A stretch of 17,185 nt of DNA from Actinomycetota bacterium (GTDB lineage Bacteria > Actinomycetota > Nitriliruptoria > Nitriliruptorales > JAHWKO01), in assembly GCA_019347855.1 (NCBI GenBank), contig JAHWKO010000049.1, forward strand, positions 1 to 17,185. The letters are read 5' to 3'. A model generated the notes under the pieces. That model saw nothing but the letters and a program-made list of their open reading frames with translations, was not told where the DNA came from and searched no databases. A program made the translations under genes and the position numbers. Numbering within the stretch: the stretch's first letter is position 1; each line of letters opens with the position of its first letter. Positions 1-9,127 of the stretch are shown here, one piece after another.

Positions 1-165
1 CTCGAGACCGAGCCCCAGAACACCCCTGGCACCGAGGACGAACGACCGAACTGGACACGGCGGACCGCACTGACCCTGGACGCGCTACGTGACCGCGCGG
101 CCCTCCAGGACCCGCTCCGTCGGCTCGATCACACACGCAGAGGTCGGAGGAACGACCATGGCTGA
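1..165 (+). CDS. Possible 3' end of an unidentified upstream gene
   Basis: Reading frame 1 is open from the first base to a TGA at 163-165 and would encode about 54 C-terminal residues rich in Arg, Asp and Leu. The first 30 or so codons mostly end in G or C, as in the real genes here. The other two forward frames stop at 71-73 and 90-92. The stop would overlap the glgB start at 158 by 8 bases, a common arrangement in operons. I recognise no family in the fragment. Genes upstream of glgB are often trehalose or maltose-phosphate enzymes, but nothing here shows that. The stretch could instead be untranslated leader of glgB. Confidence 0.3.
   Translation, partial: LETEPQNTPGTEDERPNWTRRTALTLDALRDRAALQDPLRRLDHTRRGRRNDHG
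146..150 (+). promoter_or_regulatory. Ribosome binding site that fixes the glgB start
   Basis: A perfect GGAGG lies 7 bases before the ATG at 158. It selects this ATG over the in-frame GTG at 89, which has no comparable site and would add 23 residues of unconvincing sequence. Confidence 0.75.
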
Positions 166-2206
166 AGACGAGAGCCCGAAGAAGAAGGCCGCCAAGAAGG
201 CCGCCAAGAAGGCCGCCAAGAAGACCGGGAAGAAGACCGGGAAGAAGACCGGGGGTGGGGATGGGCAGGTGCCCGACGCGCCCTCGGGATCGAGCCAGGT
301 CTCGCGCCTGACCGACGACGACGTCTACCTCTTCAGCGAGGGCTCGCATCTGCGCATGTACGACAAGCTCGGCTCCCACCTGATGGAGTCGGGCGGCGAG
401 CAGGGCGCGTACTTCGCGGTGTGGGCGCCGAACGCCGACTACGTCGCGGTGATCGGGGACTTCAACGGGTGGGACAAGGCGGCGCATCCGCTGTACGCGA
501 AGGGCGGCTCCGGGATCTGGGAGCGGTTCGTCCCCGGCGTCCAGAAGGGCGACAGCTACAAGTACCACGTCGCCTCGAAGCACGAGGGGTACTCGGCGGA
601 CAAGGCCGATCCCTACGCGGTCCACGCCGAGACCCCGCCCAAGACCGCGTCGAAGGTCTGGGACCGGGACCACGTGTGGGGCGACGACGAGTGGATGACC
701 GCCCGCAAGGACCGGCAGGGCCACAGCGCCCCGATCAACATCTACGAGATGCACCTCGGCTCGTGGCGGCGCAAGGTCGAGGAGGACAACCGGCCCCTCA
801 GCTACCGCGAGCTCGCCGAGCCGCTCGCGGACTACCTCACGGAGATGAACTTCACCCACGTGGAGTTCATGCCGATCACCGAGCACCCGTTCGGTGGGTC
901 CTGGGGCTACCAGACGACCGGCTTCTTCGCGCCGACCAGCCGGTTCGGCACCCCGCAGGACCTCAAGTACCTGATCGACCACCTCCACCAGAACGGGATC
1001 GGCGTGATCCTGGACTGGGTCCCCAGCCACTTCCCGAGCGACGAGCACGGTCTCGGCTACTTCGACGGCACCCACCTGTACGAGCACGCGGACCCACGTC
1101 AGGGCATCCACCCCGACTGGAACAGCTTCATCTTCAACTACAGCCGGGACGAGGTGCGCAGCTTCCTGCTGTCCTCGGCGCTGTACTGGCTCGAGGAGTT
1201 CCACCTCGACGGGCTCCGCGTCGACGCGGTCGCCTCGATGCTCTACCTCGACTACTCGCGTCGCGAGGGGGAGTGGATCCCCAACCAGTACGGGGGCAAC
1301 GAGAACATCGCCGCGATCGACTTCCTGCGGCGCTTCAACGCCGAGGTCTACCAGGCGTTCCCCGGCGTGCAGACGCTCGCCGAGGAGTCCACCGCGTGGC
1401 CGATGGTCTCGCGTCCCACGTACGTCGGAGGGCTCGGGTTCGGCTTCAAGTGGGACATGGGGTGGATGCACGACACGCTCGAGTACTTCGAGAAGGAACC
1501 GGTCCACCGGTCCCACCACCACAACCAACTCACCTTCCGCGCGATGTACGCGTTCAGTGAGAACTACTGCCTGCCCTTGTCCCACGACGAGGTCGTGCAC
1601 GGCAAGGGCTCGCTGTGGGCCAAGATGCCGGGCGACCGGTGGCAGAAATTCGCGAACCTGCGCGCTTACTACGCGTTCATGTGGACCCACCCCGGCAAGA
1701 AGCTGCTGTTCATGGGCGGCGAGATCGCGCAGTGGCGCGAGTGGAACCACGAGTCGAGCCTGGACTGGCACCTGCTCGAGGACCAGGCCCACGAGGGCAT
1801 CCGCCGGTTCGTGCGGGACGCGGGGCGCGTCTACCGCGACGAGCCCGCCCTGCACGAGCTCGACACCGACCCACAGGGATGGGAGTGGGTGGATGCCTCG
1901 GACTGGCAGCAGTCGATCGTGACGTACCTCCGCAAGGGTCGCTCGCCGGCGGATGCCGTGCTGGTCGCCTGCAACTTCACGCCGGTGCCGCGGCACAACT
2001 ACCTCGTCGGCGTCCCCCGGGGCGGGTACTGGGAGGAGATCCTGAACAGCGATGCCGAGGAGTACGGCGGCTCGGGGATGGGCAACCTCGGGGGTGTCGA
2101 GTCGGCTCCGGTGCCGAACCACGGGCGGCCGTACTCGATCAACCTCACCCTGCCCCCGCTCAGCGTCGTGGCGCTGCGGGCGCAGCCGATCGGTGGGGGC
2201 TCCTGA
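158..2206 (+). CDS. glgB: 1,4-alpha-glucan branching enzyme GlgB with Lys-rich N-terminal tail
   Basis: Branching enzyme (EC 2.4.1.18, GH13), which cuts alpha-1,4 chains and re-attaches them as alpha-1,6 branches in cytosolic glycogen. The protein is 682 residues. Residues 1-35 are a low-complexity Lys/Ala/Thr/Gly tail. A CBM48 module follows at about 80-170 ([19 protein letters not shown]). The (beta/alpha)8 domain spans about 190-560, with a C-terminal beta domain to the end. Catalytic residues are visible: nucleophile Asp356 in [11 protein letters not shown], acid/base Glu409 in LAEEST, and Asp477 in [13 protein letters not shown] single CBM48 and the total length fit the shorter GlgB type lacking an extra N-terminal module. 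It heads a run of trehalose/glucan genes on the same strand. The assignment is secure; the role of the basic tail is unknown. Confidence 0.97.
   Translation: MAEDESPKKKAAKKAAKKAAKKTGKKTGKKTGGGDGQVPDAPSGSSQVSRLTDDDVYLFSEGSHLRMYDKLGSHLMESGGEQGAYFAVWAPNADYVAVIGDFNGWDKAAHPLYAKGGSGIWERFVPGVQKGDSYKYHVASKHEGYSADKADPYAVHAETPPKTASKVWDRDHVWGDDEWMTARKDRQGHSAPINIYEMHLGSWRRKVEEDNRPLSYRELAEPLADYLTEMNFTHVEFMPITEHPFGGSWGYQTTGFFAPTSRFGTPQDLKYLIDHLHQNGIGVILDWVPSHFPSDEHGLGYFDGTHLYEHADPRQGIHPDWNSFIFNYSRDEVRSFLLSSALYWLEEFHLDGLRVDAVASMLYLDYSRREGEWIPNQYGGNENIAAIDFLRRFNAEVYQAFPGVQTLAEESTAWPMVSRPTYVGGLGFGFKWDMGWMHDTLEYFEKEPVHRSHHHNQLTFRAMYAFSENYCLPLSHDEVVHGKGSLWAKMPGDRWQKFANLRAYYAFMWTHPGKKLLFMGGEIAQWREWNHESSLDWHLLEDQAHEGIRRFVRDAGRVYRDEPALHELDTDPQGWEWVDASDWQQSIVTYLRKGRSPADAVLVACNFTPVPRHNYLVGVPRGGYWEEILNSDAEEYGGSGMGNLGGVESAPVPNHGRPYSINLTLPPLSVVALRAQPIGGGS
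182..253 (+). repeat. Six 12-bp in-frame tandem repeats in glgB
   Basis: Three exact copies of AAGAAGGCCGCC (182-217) are followed by three exact copies of AAGAAGACCGGG (218-253). They encode KKAA x3 and then KKTG x3. Each unit is four codons, so copy-number change by slippage would keep the glgB frame. The extra AAG at 179-181 lies just before the first unit. Confidence 0.95.
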
Positions 2207-2208
2207 CG

Positions 2209-2244
2209 GTGCTGATCATGCCCGCTACCGCATTCGCTACATGA
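2209..2244 (+). CDS. 11-codon mini-ORF bridging glgB and treZ
   Basis: A GTG at 2209, two bases after the glgB stop, opens an 11-codon frame (VLIMPATAFAT) ending in TGA at 2242-2244. That TGA overlaps the treZ ATG as ATGA. An internal ATG at 2218 is in the same frame. treZ has no clear ribosome binding site, so a terminating ribosome on this mini-ORF could reinitiate at treZ. Chance is a real alternative for a frame this short. Confidence 0.2.
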   Translation: MLIMPATAFAT

Positions 2245-4052
2245 GCGGGTTGGGTGCGCAGCCGCTGGACGGCGGAGGGACCTCGTTCACCCTGTGGGCG
2301 TCGAAGGCGTCGGCCGCCGAGGTCGCGGTGGTCGACGGGCCGACCGTCGCGATGGACGGCCCGGACGGGCACGGCACGTTCGTCGCGCGGATCGAGGGCG
2401 TGGGGCCTGGGGCTCGCTACCGGTACCGGGTCACCGTGGAGGGTGAGGTGCTCGAGATCGCCGACCCCGCATCGAGGTCGCAGCCCGAGGGCGTGCACGG
2501 CCCGTCCGAGGTGGTCGATCCGTCGTTCGACTGGACCGATGACGGCTGGGAGGGGATCCCGCTCGACGAGCTCGTCCTGTACGAGCTGCACGTCGGGACC
2601 TTCACCGAGGCCGGCACGTTCGACGCGGCGACCGAGCGGCTCGACGAGCTGGCCGAGCTCGGGATCACCGCGATCGAGGTCATGCCGATCGCCCAGTTCC
2701 CTGGCGGGCGCAACTGGGGCTACGACGGCGTGCTGCCGTTCGCCGCACAGGACACCTACGGCGGCCCCGACGGGTTCCGGCGGTTCGTGGACGCGTGCCA
2801 CGCCCGCGGCCTCGCGGTCGTGCTGGACGTCGTCTACAACCACTTCGGTCCCGAGGGCGCGACCCAGGTCGAGGTCGCCCACTACCTCACCGACCGGTAC
2901 GAGACCCCCTGGGGTCCGGCTATCAACTTCGACGGTCCCCACAGCGACCACGTCCGTCGCTACGTGGTGGACAACGCCCTGTGGTGGACCGATCACTGCC
3001 ACGTGGACGGGCTGCGACTGGACGCGGTGCACGCGATCCTCGACCAGTCCGCGGTGCACATCCTCGAGGAGCTCGCGTCAGCCGTGCACGCGAGGGCCGA
3101 GCGTCGGGGACGCACGGTCCACGTGATCGCGGAGAGCGACCTGAACGACCCGCGCCTCGTGCGCCCCGTGGCCGAGGGCGGGCTGGGGCTCGACGGGACC
3201 TGGTCGGACGACTTCCACCACGCCCTGCACGTGACGCTCACGGGCGAGGACGACGGCTACTACGCGGACTTCTCCGGCGTCGAGGATCTCGCGGCGGCGC
3301 TGCAGGACGGGTTCGTGTTCACGGGCGGCTACTCGCGCTACCGCGGCCACTCCCACGGCCGTGCACCGGTCGGTGTGCCGGGGGAGCGGTTCGTCGTCTG
3401 TTCGCAGAACCACGACCAGGTCGGCAACCGCATGGTGGGCGACCGGATGGCCGATCTCGTCCCGCCCGGTGCGCTGCGAGTGGCTGCTGCGGCCGTCATC
3501 CTCGGACCGTTCGTCCCCCTGCTGTTCATGGGGGAGGAGTACGGCGAGACCGCCCCGTTCCAGTACTTCGTCAGCCACACGGACGAGGGGCTGGTCGAGG
3601 ACGTGCGCACGGGACGGCGCGAGGAGTTCTCGGGGTTCCGTTGGGAGGGCGAGGTGCCCGATCCGCAGGCGGTCGAGACCTTCGAGCGGTCCCGGCTGGA
3701 TCACGCGCTGAAGGACAAGGACCCCCACGCAAAGCTCCTGGCGTGGTACCGCGAGCTGCTGCGCCTGCGCCGCGAGGTGCCGGCGTTCGCGTCGCTCGAC
3801 CGGGACCGCATCACCGTGACCGCCGACGGGACGGGGCTGTCGTGGCACCGCTGGACCGAGGACGGCGACCACGCCGTCGTCGTGGTGCACGCCTCGGACA
3901 CGGACGGTGAGGTCCTGGTGCACCTGCCGGCCGGCACCTGGACGCGCGTGCTGGGCGACGGCTCGGACCACCTCGATGTCGATGGGCACCAGCGTGTGCT
4001 GCTGCCCGCGTGGGGCGTCGCGATCCTCCGCTCGGCGGGCGATGGGTCGTGA
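2241..4052 (+). CDS. treZ: Malto-oligosyltrehalose trehalohydrolase TreZ
   Basis: TreZ (EC 3.2.1.141) hydrolyses maltooligosyl-trehalose made by TreY and releases free trehalose in the cytosol. The protein is 603 residues, usual for the family. An N-terminal CBM48-like beta domain covers about 10-100 (FTLWASKASAAEV). A GH13 barrel follows, with nucleophile Asp261 in DGLRLDAVHAI, acid/base Glu298 in VIAESDLNDPRLV, and Asp392 in SQNHDQVGNR. The ESDLNDPRLV and QNHDQVGNR segments are typical of TreZ and separate it from GlgB and GlgX. The ATG at 2241 lies 34 bases after glgB and fits the family N-terminus. No clear ribosome binding site is visible, so translation may depend on coupling. The longer upstream extension of the frame is antisense-quality sequence inside glgB and was excluded. 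Confidence 0.95.
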   Translation: MSGLGAQPLDGGGTSFTLWASKASAAEVAVVDGPTVAMDGPDGHGTFVARIEGVGPGARYRYRVTVEGEVLEIADPASRSQPEGVHGPSEVVDPSFDWTDDGWEGIPLDELVLYELHVGTFTEAGTFDAATERLDELAELGITAIEVMPIAQFPGGRNWGYDGVLPFAAQDTYGGPDGFRRFVDACHARGLAVVLDVVYNHFGPEGATQVEVAHYLTDRYETPWGPAINFDGPHSDHVRRYVVDNALWWTDHCHVDGLRLDAVHAILDQSAVHILEELASAVHARAERRGRTVHVIAESDLNDPRLVRPVAEGGLGLDGTWSDDFHHALHVTLTGEDDGYYADFSGVEDLAAALQDGFVFTGGYSRYRGHSHGRAPVGVPGERFVVCSQNHDQVGNRMVGDRMADLVPPGALRVAAAAVILGPFVPLLFMGEEYGETAPFQYFVSHTDEGLVEDVRTGRREEFSGFRWEGEVPDPQAVETFERSRLDHALKDKDPHAKLLAWYRELLRLRREVPAFASLDRDRITVTADGTGLSWHRWTEDGDHAVVVVHASDTDGEVLVHLPAGTWTRVLGDGSDHLDVDGHQRVLLPAWGVAILRSAGDGS

Positions 4053-4074
4053 GCCGTGGCGTAGGCTCGCGCGC

Positions 4075-6540
4075 GTGACGCGTTACGTCTGCATCCACGG
4101 GCACTTCTACCAACCACCACGGGAGAACCCGTGGTTGGAGTCGGTCGAGCTCCAGGAGTCGGCCTACCCGTACCACGACTGGAACGCGCGCATCACTGCG
4201 GAGTGCTACGCGCAGAACGCCGAATCCCGCATCCTGGACGAGCAGGGCCGCATCGTCCAGATCAGCAACAACTACGCGGGCATCAGCTTCAACGTGGGGC
4301 CCACGCTGCTCGGCTGGATGCAGGACAACGCCCCGGACGTCCACGACGCGATCGTGGACGCGGACCGTCGGAGTCAGGCGCGCTTCGGCGGCCACGGGTC
4401 CGCGCTCGCGCAGCCGTACAACCACCTGATCATGCCGCTGGCGTCGACGCGTGACCGTCGCACCCAGGTGCGTTGGGGGATCGCCGACTTCCGGCACCGC
4501 TTCGGACGGGAGCCCGAGGGGATGTGGCTGCCCGAGGCCGCGGTGGACACCGAGACGCTCGAGGTCCTCGCGGATCACGGCATCGCGTTCACGATCCTGG
4601 AGCCCCACCAGGCGGGGGCCATCCGCCGGCTCGATGACGACGCGGACTGGCACGAGGCGGCTGCGTCGGACGTCGATACCGGACGGCCGTACCTCGCGCG
4701 GCTGCCCTCGGGGAACGAGATCGCGATCTTCTTCTACGACGGGCCGATCTCCAGAGCCGTCGCGTTCGAGGGGTTGCTGGCGGACGGGGCGCGGCTCGCG
4801 GACCGCCTGCTGAGCGCGGCGGCGTCGGCGGAGCGCGACCCCTACCTGGTGAACATCGCCACCGATGGCGAGAGCTACGGCCACCACCACCGGCACGGTG
4901 ATATGGCGCTGGCCTTCGCGCTGCGGCGGCTCGAGGCCAGCGAGGACGTGGAACTCACGAACTACGGGGTCTTCCTCGAGGAGCACCCTCCCAGCTGGGA
5001 GGTCCGCATCGCCGAGGACACCTCGTGGTCCTGCGCCCACGGGGTCGAGCGGTGGCGGTCGGACTGCGGTTGCGCGGACGGTGGGAACCCCGAGTGGGAC
5101 CAGGGCTGGCGCGAGCCGCTCCGTGCTGCCCTCGACCGGCTACGCGGCGAGCTCGACGACCTGTACGAGCGGGAAGCCGCAGCCCTCCTCGAGGACCCGT
5201 GGACTGCCCGGGACGGGTACATCGAGGTGCTGCTGGACCGCGGTCGGACCGACGCGTTCCTGGCCAGGCACGCCGCACGGGACCTGGATGACGACGAGCA
5301 GGTCCGCGCGCGACGGCTCCTCGAGCTGCAGCGTCACGCGATGCTCATGTTCACGAGCTGCGGGTGGTTCTTCGACGACCTCAGCCGCATCGAGACGATC
5401 CAGGTCCTGCGCTACGCGGGGCGTGCGCTGCAGCTCGCCCGGGCGCTGACCGGACGCGACGACGCGGAACGCGTGTTCCTCGACCTGCTGGCCAAGGCCC
5501 AGAGCAACGACCCGGACTACGGCGACGGGCGCGACGTCTTCGATCGTCACGTGCGCCCCTCCGAGGTCACCCTCGAGGGCGTCGGTGCCCACTACGCGGT
5601 GAGCTCGCTGTTCGAGGACTACGGCGACCCCACCGCGGTCCACTGCTACCAGGTCTCCCGTGACGCGCGACGCGTGTTCGAGGCGGGGGACGCTCGGTTG
5701 GCGATCGGGCGGGTGCACGTGCGTTCCACCATCACGGGGATCGCCAGCGACCTCGAGTACGCCGTGCTGCACCTCGGCGATCACAACATCGACGGTGGCA
5801 TCCGGGCCGCGGGTACCGGACGACGCTTCGAGAGCATCGCGACCGACCTCGAGGCCGCGTTCGTGGTGGCCGACTTCCCCGAGACGATCCGCCGCCTCGA
5901 GCACCACTTCGATGGCAACCGGTACTCGCTGCGGGACCTCTTCCGCGACGGGCAGCGCAGGATCCTGCGCACGATCCTGGACCGCTCGATCGAGGATGCG
6001 CGTGGCTCCTACCGCGCGATCCACCGGTCCCGCGCCCCGCTGATGCGCTACCTGGTGGACCTCGGCGTCCGGCTGCCACGGACGTTCCACCGGGCCGCCG
6101 AGATCGTCGTCAACGACGATCTCCGCCGGGCGTTCCAACGTCCCGACATGGATCCCGACCGCGTCCGTGCCTTGCTCGCGGACGCCGCCGCGTGGGACGT
6201 GGAGCTCGACACCGCCGGCCTCGCGCACGTGCTGAACGCGACGATCGAGACGCTCACCCGACGCGCGGCACGGCAGCTGCCCGACCCGACCCTGTTCGAG
6301 CGGTACGGGGCCGAGGGACAGAGCTTCCTCGAGCAGGCCGAAGCGCTGATCCGGCTGGCCGATGACCTGCCGTTCGAGGTCGACCTGTGGAGGGCGCAGA
6401 ACACCTTCTACCGTGCGGTGCACCTGACGTACCCGGAGCTGCAGGCGCTCGCCGACGACGGCGACGAGCAGGCCGCCTCGTGGGTCGAGCACTTCCGCCG
6501 GCTCGGGGACGTCCTCGGTGTCGCGGTGGAGGCAGGATGA
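4075..6540 (+). CDS. GH57-family protein with DUF3536 region
   Basis: A glycoside hydrolase family 57-like protein of 821 residues with the DUF3536 layout. The GH57 motif HGHFYQPPRE is at 8-17. WLPEAAVD at 151-158 carries Glu154, the likely nucleophile position. ATDGESYGHHH at 262-272 carries Asp264, matching the GH57 acid/base motif. A Cys/His cluster (Cys320, His322, Cys331, Cys333) follows, then a long mainly helical C-terminal region including TSCGWFFDDLSRIET (427-441). GH57 enzymes act on alpha-glucans, but to my knowledge no activity is established for the DUF3536 subgroup. It lies 22 bases after treZ and shares ATGA with treY, so a role in glucan or trehalose metabolism is a fair inference. 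The GTG at 4075 gives the family-like N-terminus MTRYVCIHGHF. An in-frame ATG at 4042 would add 11 residues and overlap treZ. There is no signal peptide. Confidence 0.93.
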   Translation: MTRYVCIHGHFYQPPRENPWLESVELQESAYPYHDWNARITAECYAQNAESRILDEQGRIVQISNNYAGISFNVGPTLLGWMQDNAPDVHDAIVDADRRSQARFGGHGSALAQPYNHLIMPLASTRDRRTQVRWGIADFRHRFGREPEGMWLPEAAVDTETLEVLADHGIAFTILEPHQAGAIRRLDDDADWHEAAASDVDTGRPYLARLPSGNEIAIFFYDGPISRAVAFEGLLADGARLADRLLSAAASAERDPYLVNIATDGESYGHHHRHGDMALAFALRRLEASEDVELTNYGVFLEEHPPSWEVRIAEDTSWSCAHGVERWRSDCGCADGGNPEWDQGWREPLRAALDRLRGELDDLYEREAAALLEDPWTARDGYIEVLLDRGRTDAFLARHAARDLDDDEQVRARRLLELQRHAMLMFTSCGWFFDDLSRIETIQVLRYAGRALQLARALTGRDDAERVFLDLLAKAQSNDPDYGDGRDVFDRHVRPSEVTLEGVGAHYAVSSLFEDYGDPTAVHCYQVSRDARRVFEAGDARLAIGRVHVRSTITGIASDLEYAVLHLGDHNIDGGIRAAGTGRRFESIATDLEAAFVVADFPETIRRLEHHFDGNRYSLRDLFRDGQRRILRTILDRSIEDARGSYRAIHRSRAPLMRYLVDLGVRLPRTFHRAAEIVVNDDLRRAFQRPDMDPDRVRALLADAAAWDVELDTAGLAHVLNATIETLTRRAARQLPDPTLFERYGAEGQSFLEQAEALIRLADDLPFEVDLWRAQNTFYRAVHLTYPELQALADDGDEQAASWVEHFRRLGDVLGVAVEAG

Positions 6541-9101
6541 ACGAGCGGCTCGTCCCGGACCACGTCCCCGTATCGACCTACCGGCTCCAGCTGCACGACG
6601 GCGTCACGCTGCGGGACGTCGCCGAACGGATCGCCTACCTGGAGCGGCTCGGGGTGGAGGCCGTGTACCTGTCGCCTCTGCTGACCGCGCCGGAGGGAGC
6701 CTCCCACGGGTACCACATCGTCGATCCGACCAGGGTCGATCCACAGCTCGGCGGCGACCATGGGCTCGCGGCCCTCGCCGAGCAGCTGGGCACCCATCAA
6801 CTCGGGCTGGTTCTCGACATCGTCCCGAACCACCTCCGCGCCTCATCGGACAACCCGTGGTGGCACGACGTCCTTCGGCACGGTCCCGACTCGGCGTTCG
6901 CGGACCACTTCGACATCGACTGGTCGGCGGCCGAGGGGCGGGTGGTGCTGCCGATCCTCGGGGACCCGATCGACGACGTTCTGGCCGGCGGTGAGCTGGT
7001 CGTCGACGAGGACGTGGACCCGTCCGTCCTCCGCTACCACGATCACACCCTGCCGCTGGCCCCTGACACGGACACGACCGGTCCCGTCGAGAAGGTGCTC
7101 GACCAGCAGCACTACCGGCTCGACCACTGGCGTACAGGCCGGCCGAACTACCGACGTTTCTTCGACATCACCGACCTCGTGGGTGTCCGGGTCGAGGACC
7201 CCGAGGTCTTCGAGGACCGTCACGTGCGGATCCTCGAGCTCATCCGGGACGGGGTGGTCACGGGCCTGCGGGTCGATCACGTGGACGGGCTGCGGGATCC
7301 CGAGGGCTACCTCGCCCACCTGCGCGACCGCGCCGAGGACGCCGCGGACGGAGGCATCTACCTGGTCGTCGAGAAGATCGTCGAAGGTGACGAGCGGCTC
7401 CCCGAGCCGTGGCCCGTCGACGGGACCACCGGGTACGAGCTGCTGACCGACCTCAACGGTGTGCTGGTCGACCCCCACGGGCTGGGGCGGATCGGCGACT
7501 TCTACCGGGCGTTCGTCGGGTCGGACCGGGATCTGTCCGACACCGTGCACGCCCGCAAGCTCGACGCCCTCACGGAGCTGTTCCCCGGCGAGGTCGACCG
7601 GCTCGCCGAGGCGTTCGCGGCGCTCGCGACGGAGGTCCCCGAGGTCCCGCCCCTGGCGCAGGACGACCTCCGCGGAGCCCTGGTCGCCGTCACGGCGAGC
7701 GTCCCCGTGTACCGCACGTACATCCGGGACCTCCAGCTGCGCGCCCAGGACCGCAACGTCCTCGAACGCACCTTCGCGGAGGCGCGCCGTCGTCACCCCG
7801 ACGTCGACGGCGCCGCGCTGGTCTTCCTCGAGCACGTGCTGATGGTTGACGTGCCGATCGGGCTGGCCGAGGACGTCCGCGAGCGTTGGCTCGACCTCGT
7901 CCTGCGCTGGCAGCAGCTCACCGGCCCGGCGATGGCCAAGGGCTTCGAGGACACGACGTTCTACGTCGCCAACCGGCTGATCTCGTTGAACGAGGTCGGG
8001 GTCGACGTCCACGGCATGACCGCGCCTCCGGGCGTCGCGAGCTTCCACGACCGGGTCCGCACGCGCGCCGCCGTCCGGCCGCACACGATGACCGCGACCT
8101 CCACCCACGACACGAAACGCAGCGAGGACGTCCGCGCCAGGCTCGCGGTCCTGACCGAGGTCACCAACCGCTGGGCGGACGCCGTGGTGCGTTGGTCCGG
8201 ACGCAACGAGCACCACGTCGAGGAGGTCGCGGGCCACCGGTCGCCCGACCGCAACGAGGAGTGGCTGCTCTACCAGACGCTCGTGGGGATGTGGCCGCTC
8301 GACCCGTCCGAGGAACCCGACGTGCTGCCGCGGATCACGCGCTTCGCCGTCAAGGCTCTGCGCGAGGCCAAGGTCCACACGTCGTGGTTGGATCCCGACA
8401 CGGCTCACGAGGCCGCCGTGGAGCGGTTCCTCGAGGGCGCGCTGAGCGACGAGGGGTTCGTGGCCGACCTGCGCGACTTCGCGGAGGACATCGCGATCCC
8501 CGGTGCGGTCAACGCCCTCACCCAGGTCCTGCTCCAGATCGCCGCCCCGGGCGTGCCCGACCGCTACCAGGGCACCGAGCTGTGGGACCTCAGTCTCGTC
8601 GACCCCGACAACCGGCGCCCCGTGGACTGGGACCGTCGCCGTGACGCCCTTGACGCGGTCGAGGCGGTGGCCGGACCGGACGACGTGGACGACCTACGCG
8701 AGAGCTGGCGGGACGGGCGGGTCAAGCTCTTCGTGGTCGCCCGGGCGCTGCGGCACCGGCGTGATCACCGTGACCTGTACCTGGGGGGTGACTACGAACC
8801 GCTCAGGGTCCGCGGTCGACGCGCGGAGCACCTGGTGGGCGCTCTCCGTCGGCGCGGTGACCGGTGGGTCGCGGCGATCGGGGCGCGGTCACCCAGGGAG
8901 CTCACCGACGCATGGCCGATCGGGACGACCTGGCGGCGGTCCGAGATCGACCTGGCCGCGCACGGGATCGACCAGCAGTCGGTGTCCGAGATCCTGACCG
9001 GGCGCGTCCTGGAGGCCGGAGCCACCCTCGGCATGGACGACGTCTTCGCGCACCTCCCGGTCGCGTTGCTCACGGCCCACGGCTGGGCTGACGACGGTTA
9101 G
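6537..9101 (+). CDS. treY: Malto-oligosyltrehalose synthase TreY
   Basis: TreY (EC 5.4.99.15) turns the reducing-end alpha-1,4 bond of maltodextrins into an alpha,alpha-1,1 bond, giving maltooligosyl-trehalose for TreZ. The protein is 854 residues, at the long end for the family. Visible motifs in order are STYRLQL (13-19), YLSPLL, SHGYHIVDPT, DIVPNHL, NYRRFFDI (204-211), GLRVDHVDGL with nucleophile Asp247, YLVVEKI with acid/base Glu279, GTTGYE, and TSTHDTKRSEDVRARL with Asp525. NYRRFFDI and HDTKRSEDVRARL are hallmarks of TreY. The start overlaps the GH57 stop by 4 bases (ATGA), and a GGAGG lies at 6528-6532, so start and coupling are both clear. The protein is presumably cytosolic. Confidence 0.96.
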   Translation: MNERLVPDHVPVSTYRLQLHDGVTLRDVAERIAYLERLGVEAVYLSPLLTAPEGASHGYHIVDPTRVDPQLGGDHGLAALAEQLGTHQLGLVLDIVPNHLRASSDNPWWHDVLRHGPDSAFADHFDIDWSAAEGRVVLPILGDPIDDVLAGGELVVDEDVDPSVLRYHDHTLPLAPDTDTTGPVEKVLDQQHYRLDHWRTGRPNYRRFFDITDLVGVRVEDPEVFEDRHVRILELIRDGVVTGLRVDHVDGLRDPEGYLAHLRDRAEDAADGGIYLVVEKIVEGDERLPEPWPVDGTTGYELLTDLNGVLVDPHGLGRIGDFYRAFVGSDRDLSDTVHARKLDALTELFPGEVDRLAEAFAALATEVPEVPPLAQDDLRGALVAVTASVPVYRTYIRDLQLRAQDRNVLERTFAEARRRHPDVDGAALVFLEHVLMVDVPIGLAEDVRERWLDLVLRWQQLTGPAMAKGFEDTTFYVANRLISLNEVGVDVHGMTAPPGVASFHDRVRTRAAVRPHTMTATSTHDTKRSEDVRARLAVLTEVTNRWADAVVRWSGRNEHHVEEVAGHRSPDRNEEWLLYQTLVGMWPLDPSEEPDVLPRITRFAVKALREAKVHTSWLDPDTAHEAAVERFLEGALSDEGFVADLRDFAEDIAIPGAVNALTQVLLQIAAPGVPDRYQGTELWDLSLVDPDNRRPVDWDRRRDALDAVEAVAGPDDVDDLRESWRDGRVKLFVVARALRHRRDHRDLYLGGDYEPLRVRGRRAEHLVGALRRRGDRWVAAIGARSPRELTDAWPIGTTWRRSEIDLAAHGIDQQSVSEILTGRVLEAGATLGMDDVFAHLPVALLTAHGWADDG

Positions 9102-9127
9102 GGTGCGTCGGACGGAGGAGGTCCGGT

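Noticed and set aside
1..6. CTCGAG (XhoI site) at the first base as a cloning boundary
   Set aside because: CTCGAG is common in GC-rich DNA and occurs elsewhere in the window inside genes. No vector sequence is seen.
89..157. GTG at 89 as a longer glgB start
   Set aside because: The GGAGG at 146-150 is ideally placed for the ATG at 158, and the added 23 residues show no family similarity.
4042..4074. ATG at 4042 as the GH57 protein start
   Set aside because: It adds 11 residues before the conserved MTRYVCIHGHF-like start and has only a weak upstream site. It remains possible, so it is noted rather than dismissed.
5140..6492. Long - strand open frame inside the GH57 gene, and similar long frames opposite glgB, treZ, treY, the GMC gene and leuA
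   Set aside because: High GC removes stop codons from other frames. These translations are rich in Arg, Pro, Val and Gly, show no motifs, and lie opposite well-supported genes.
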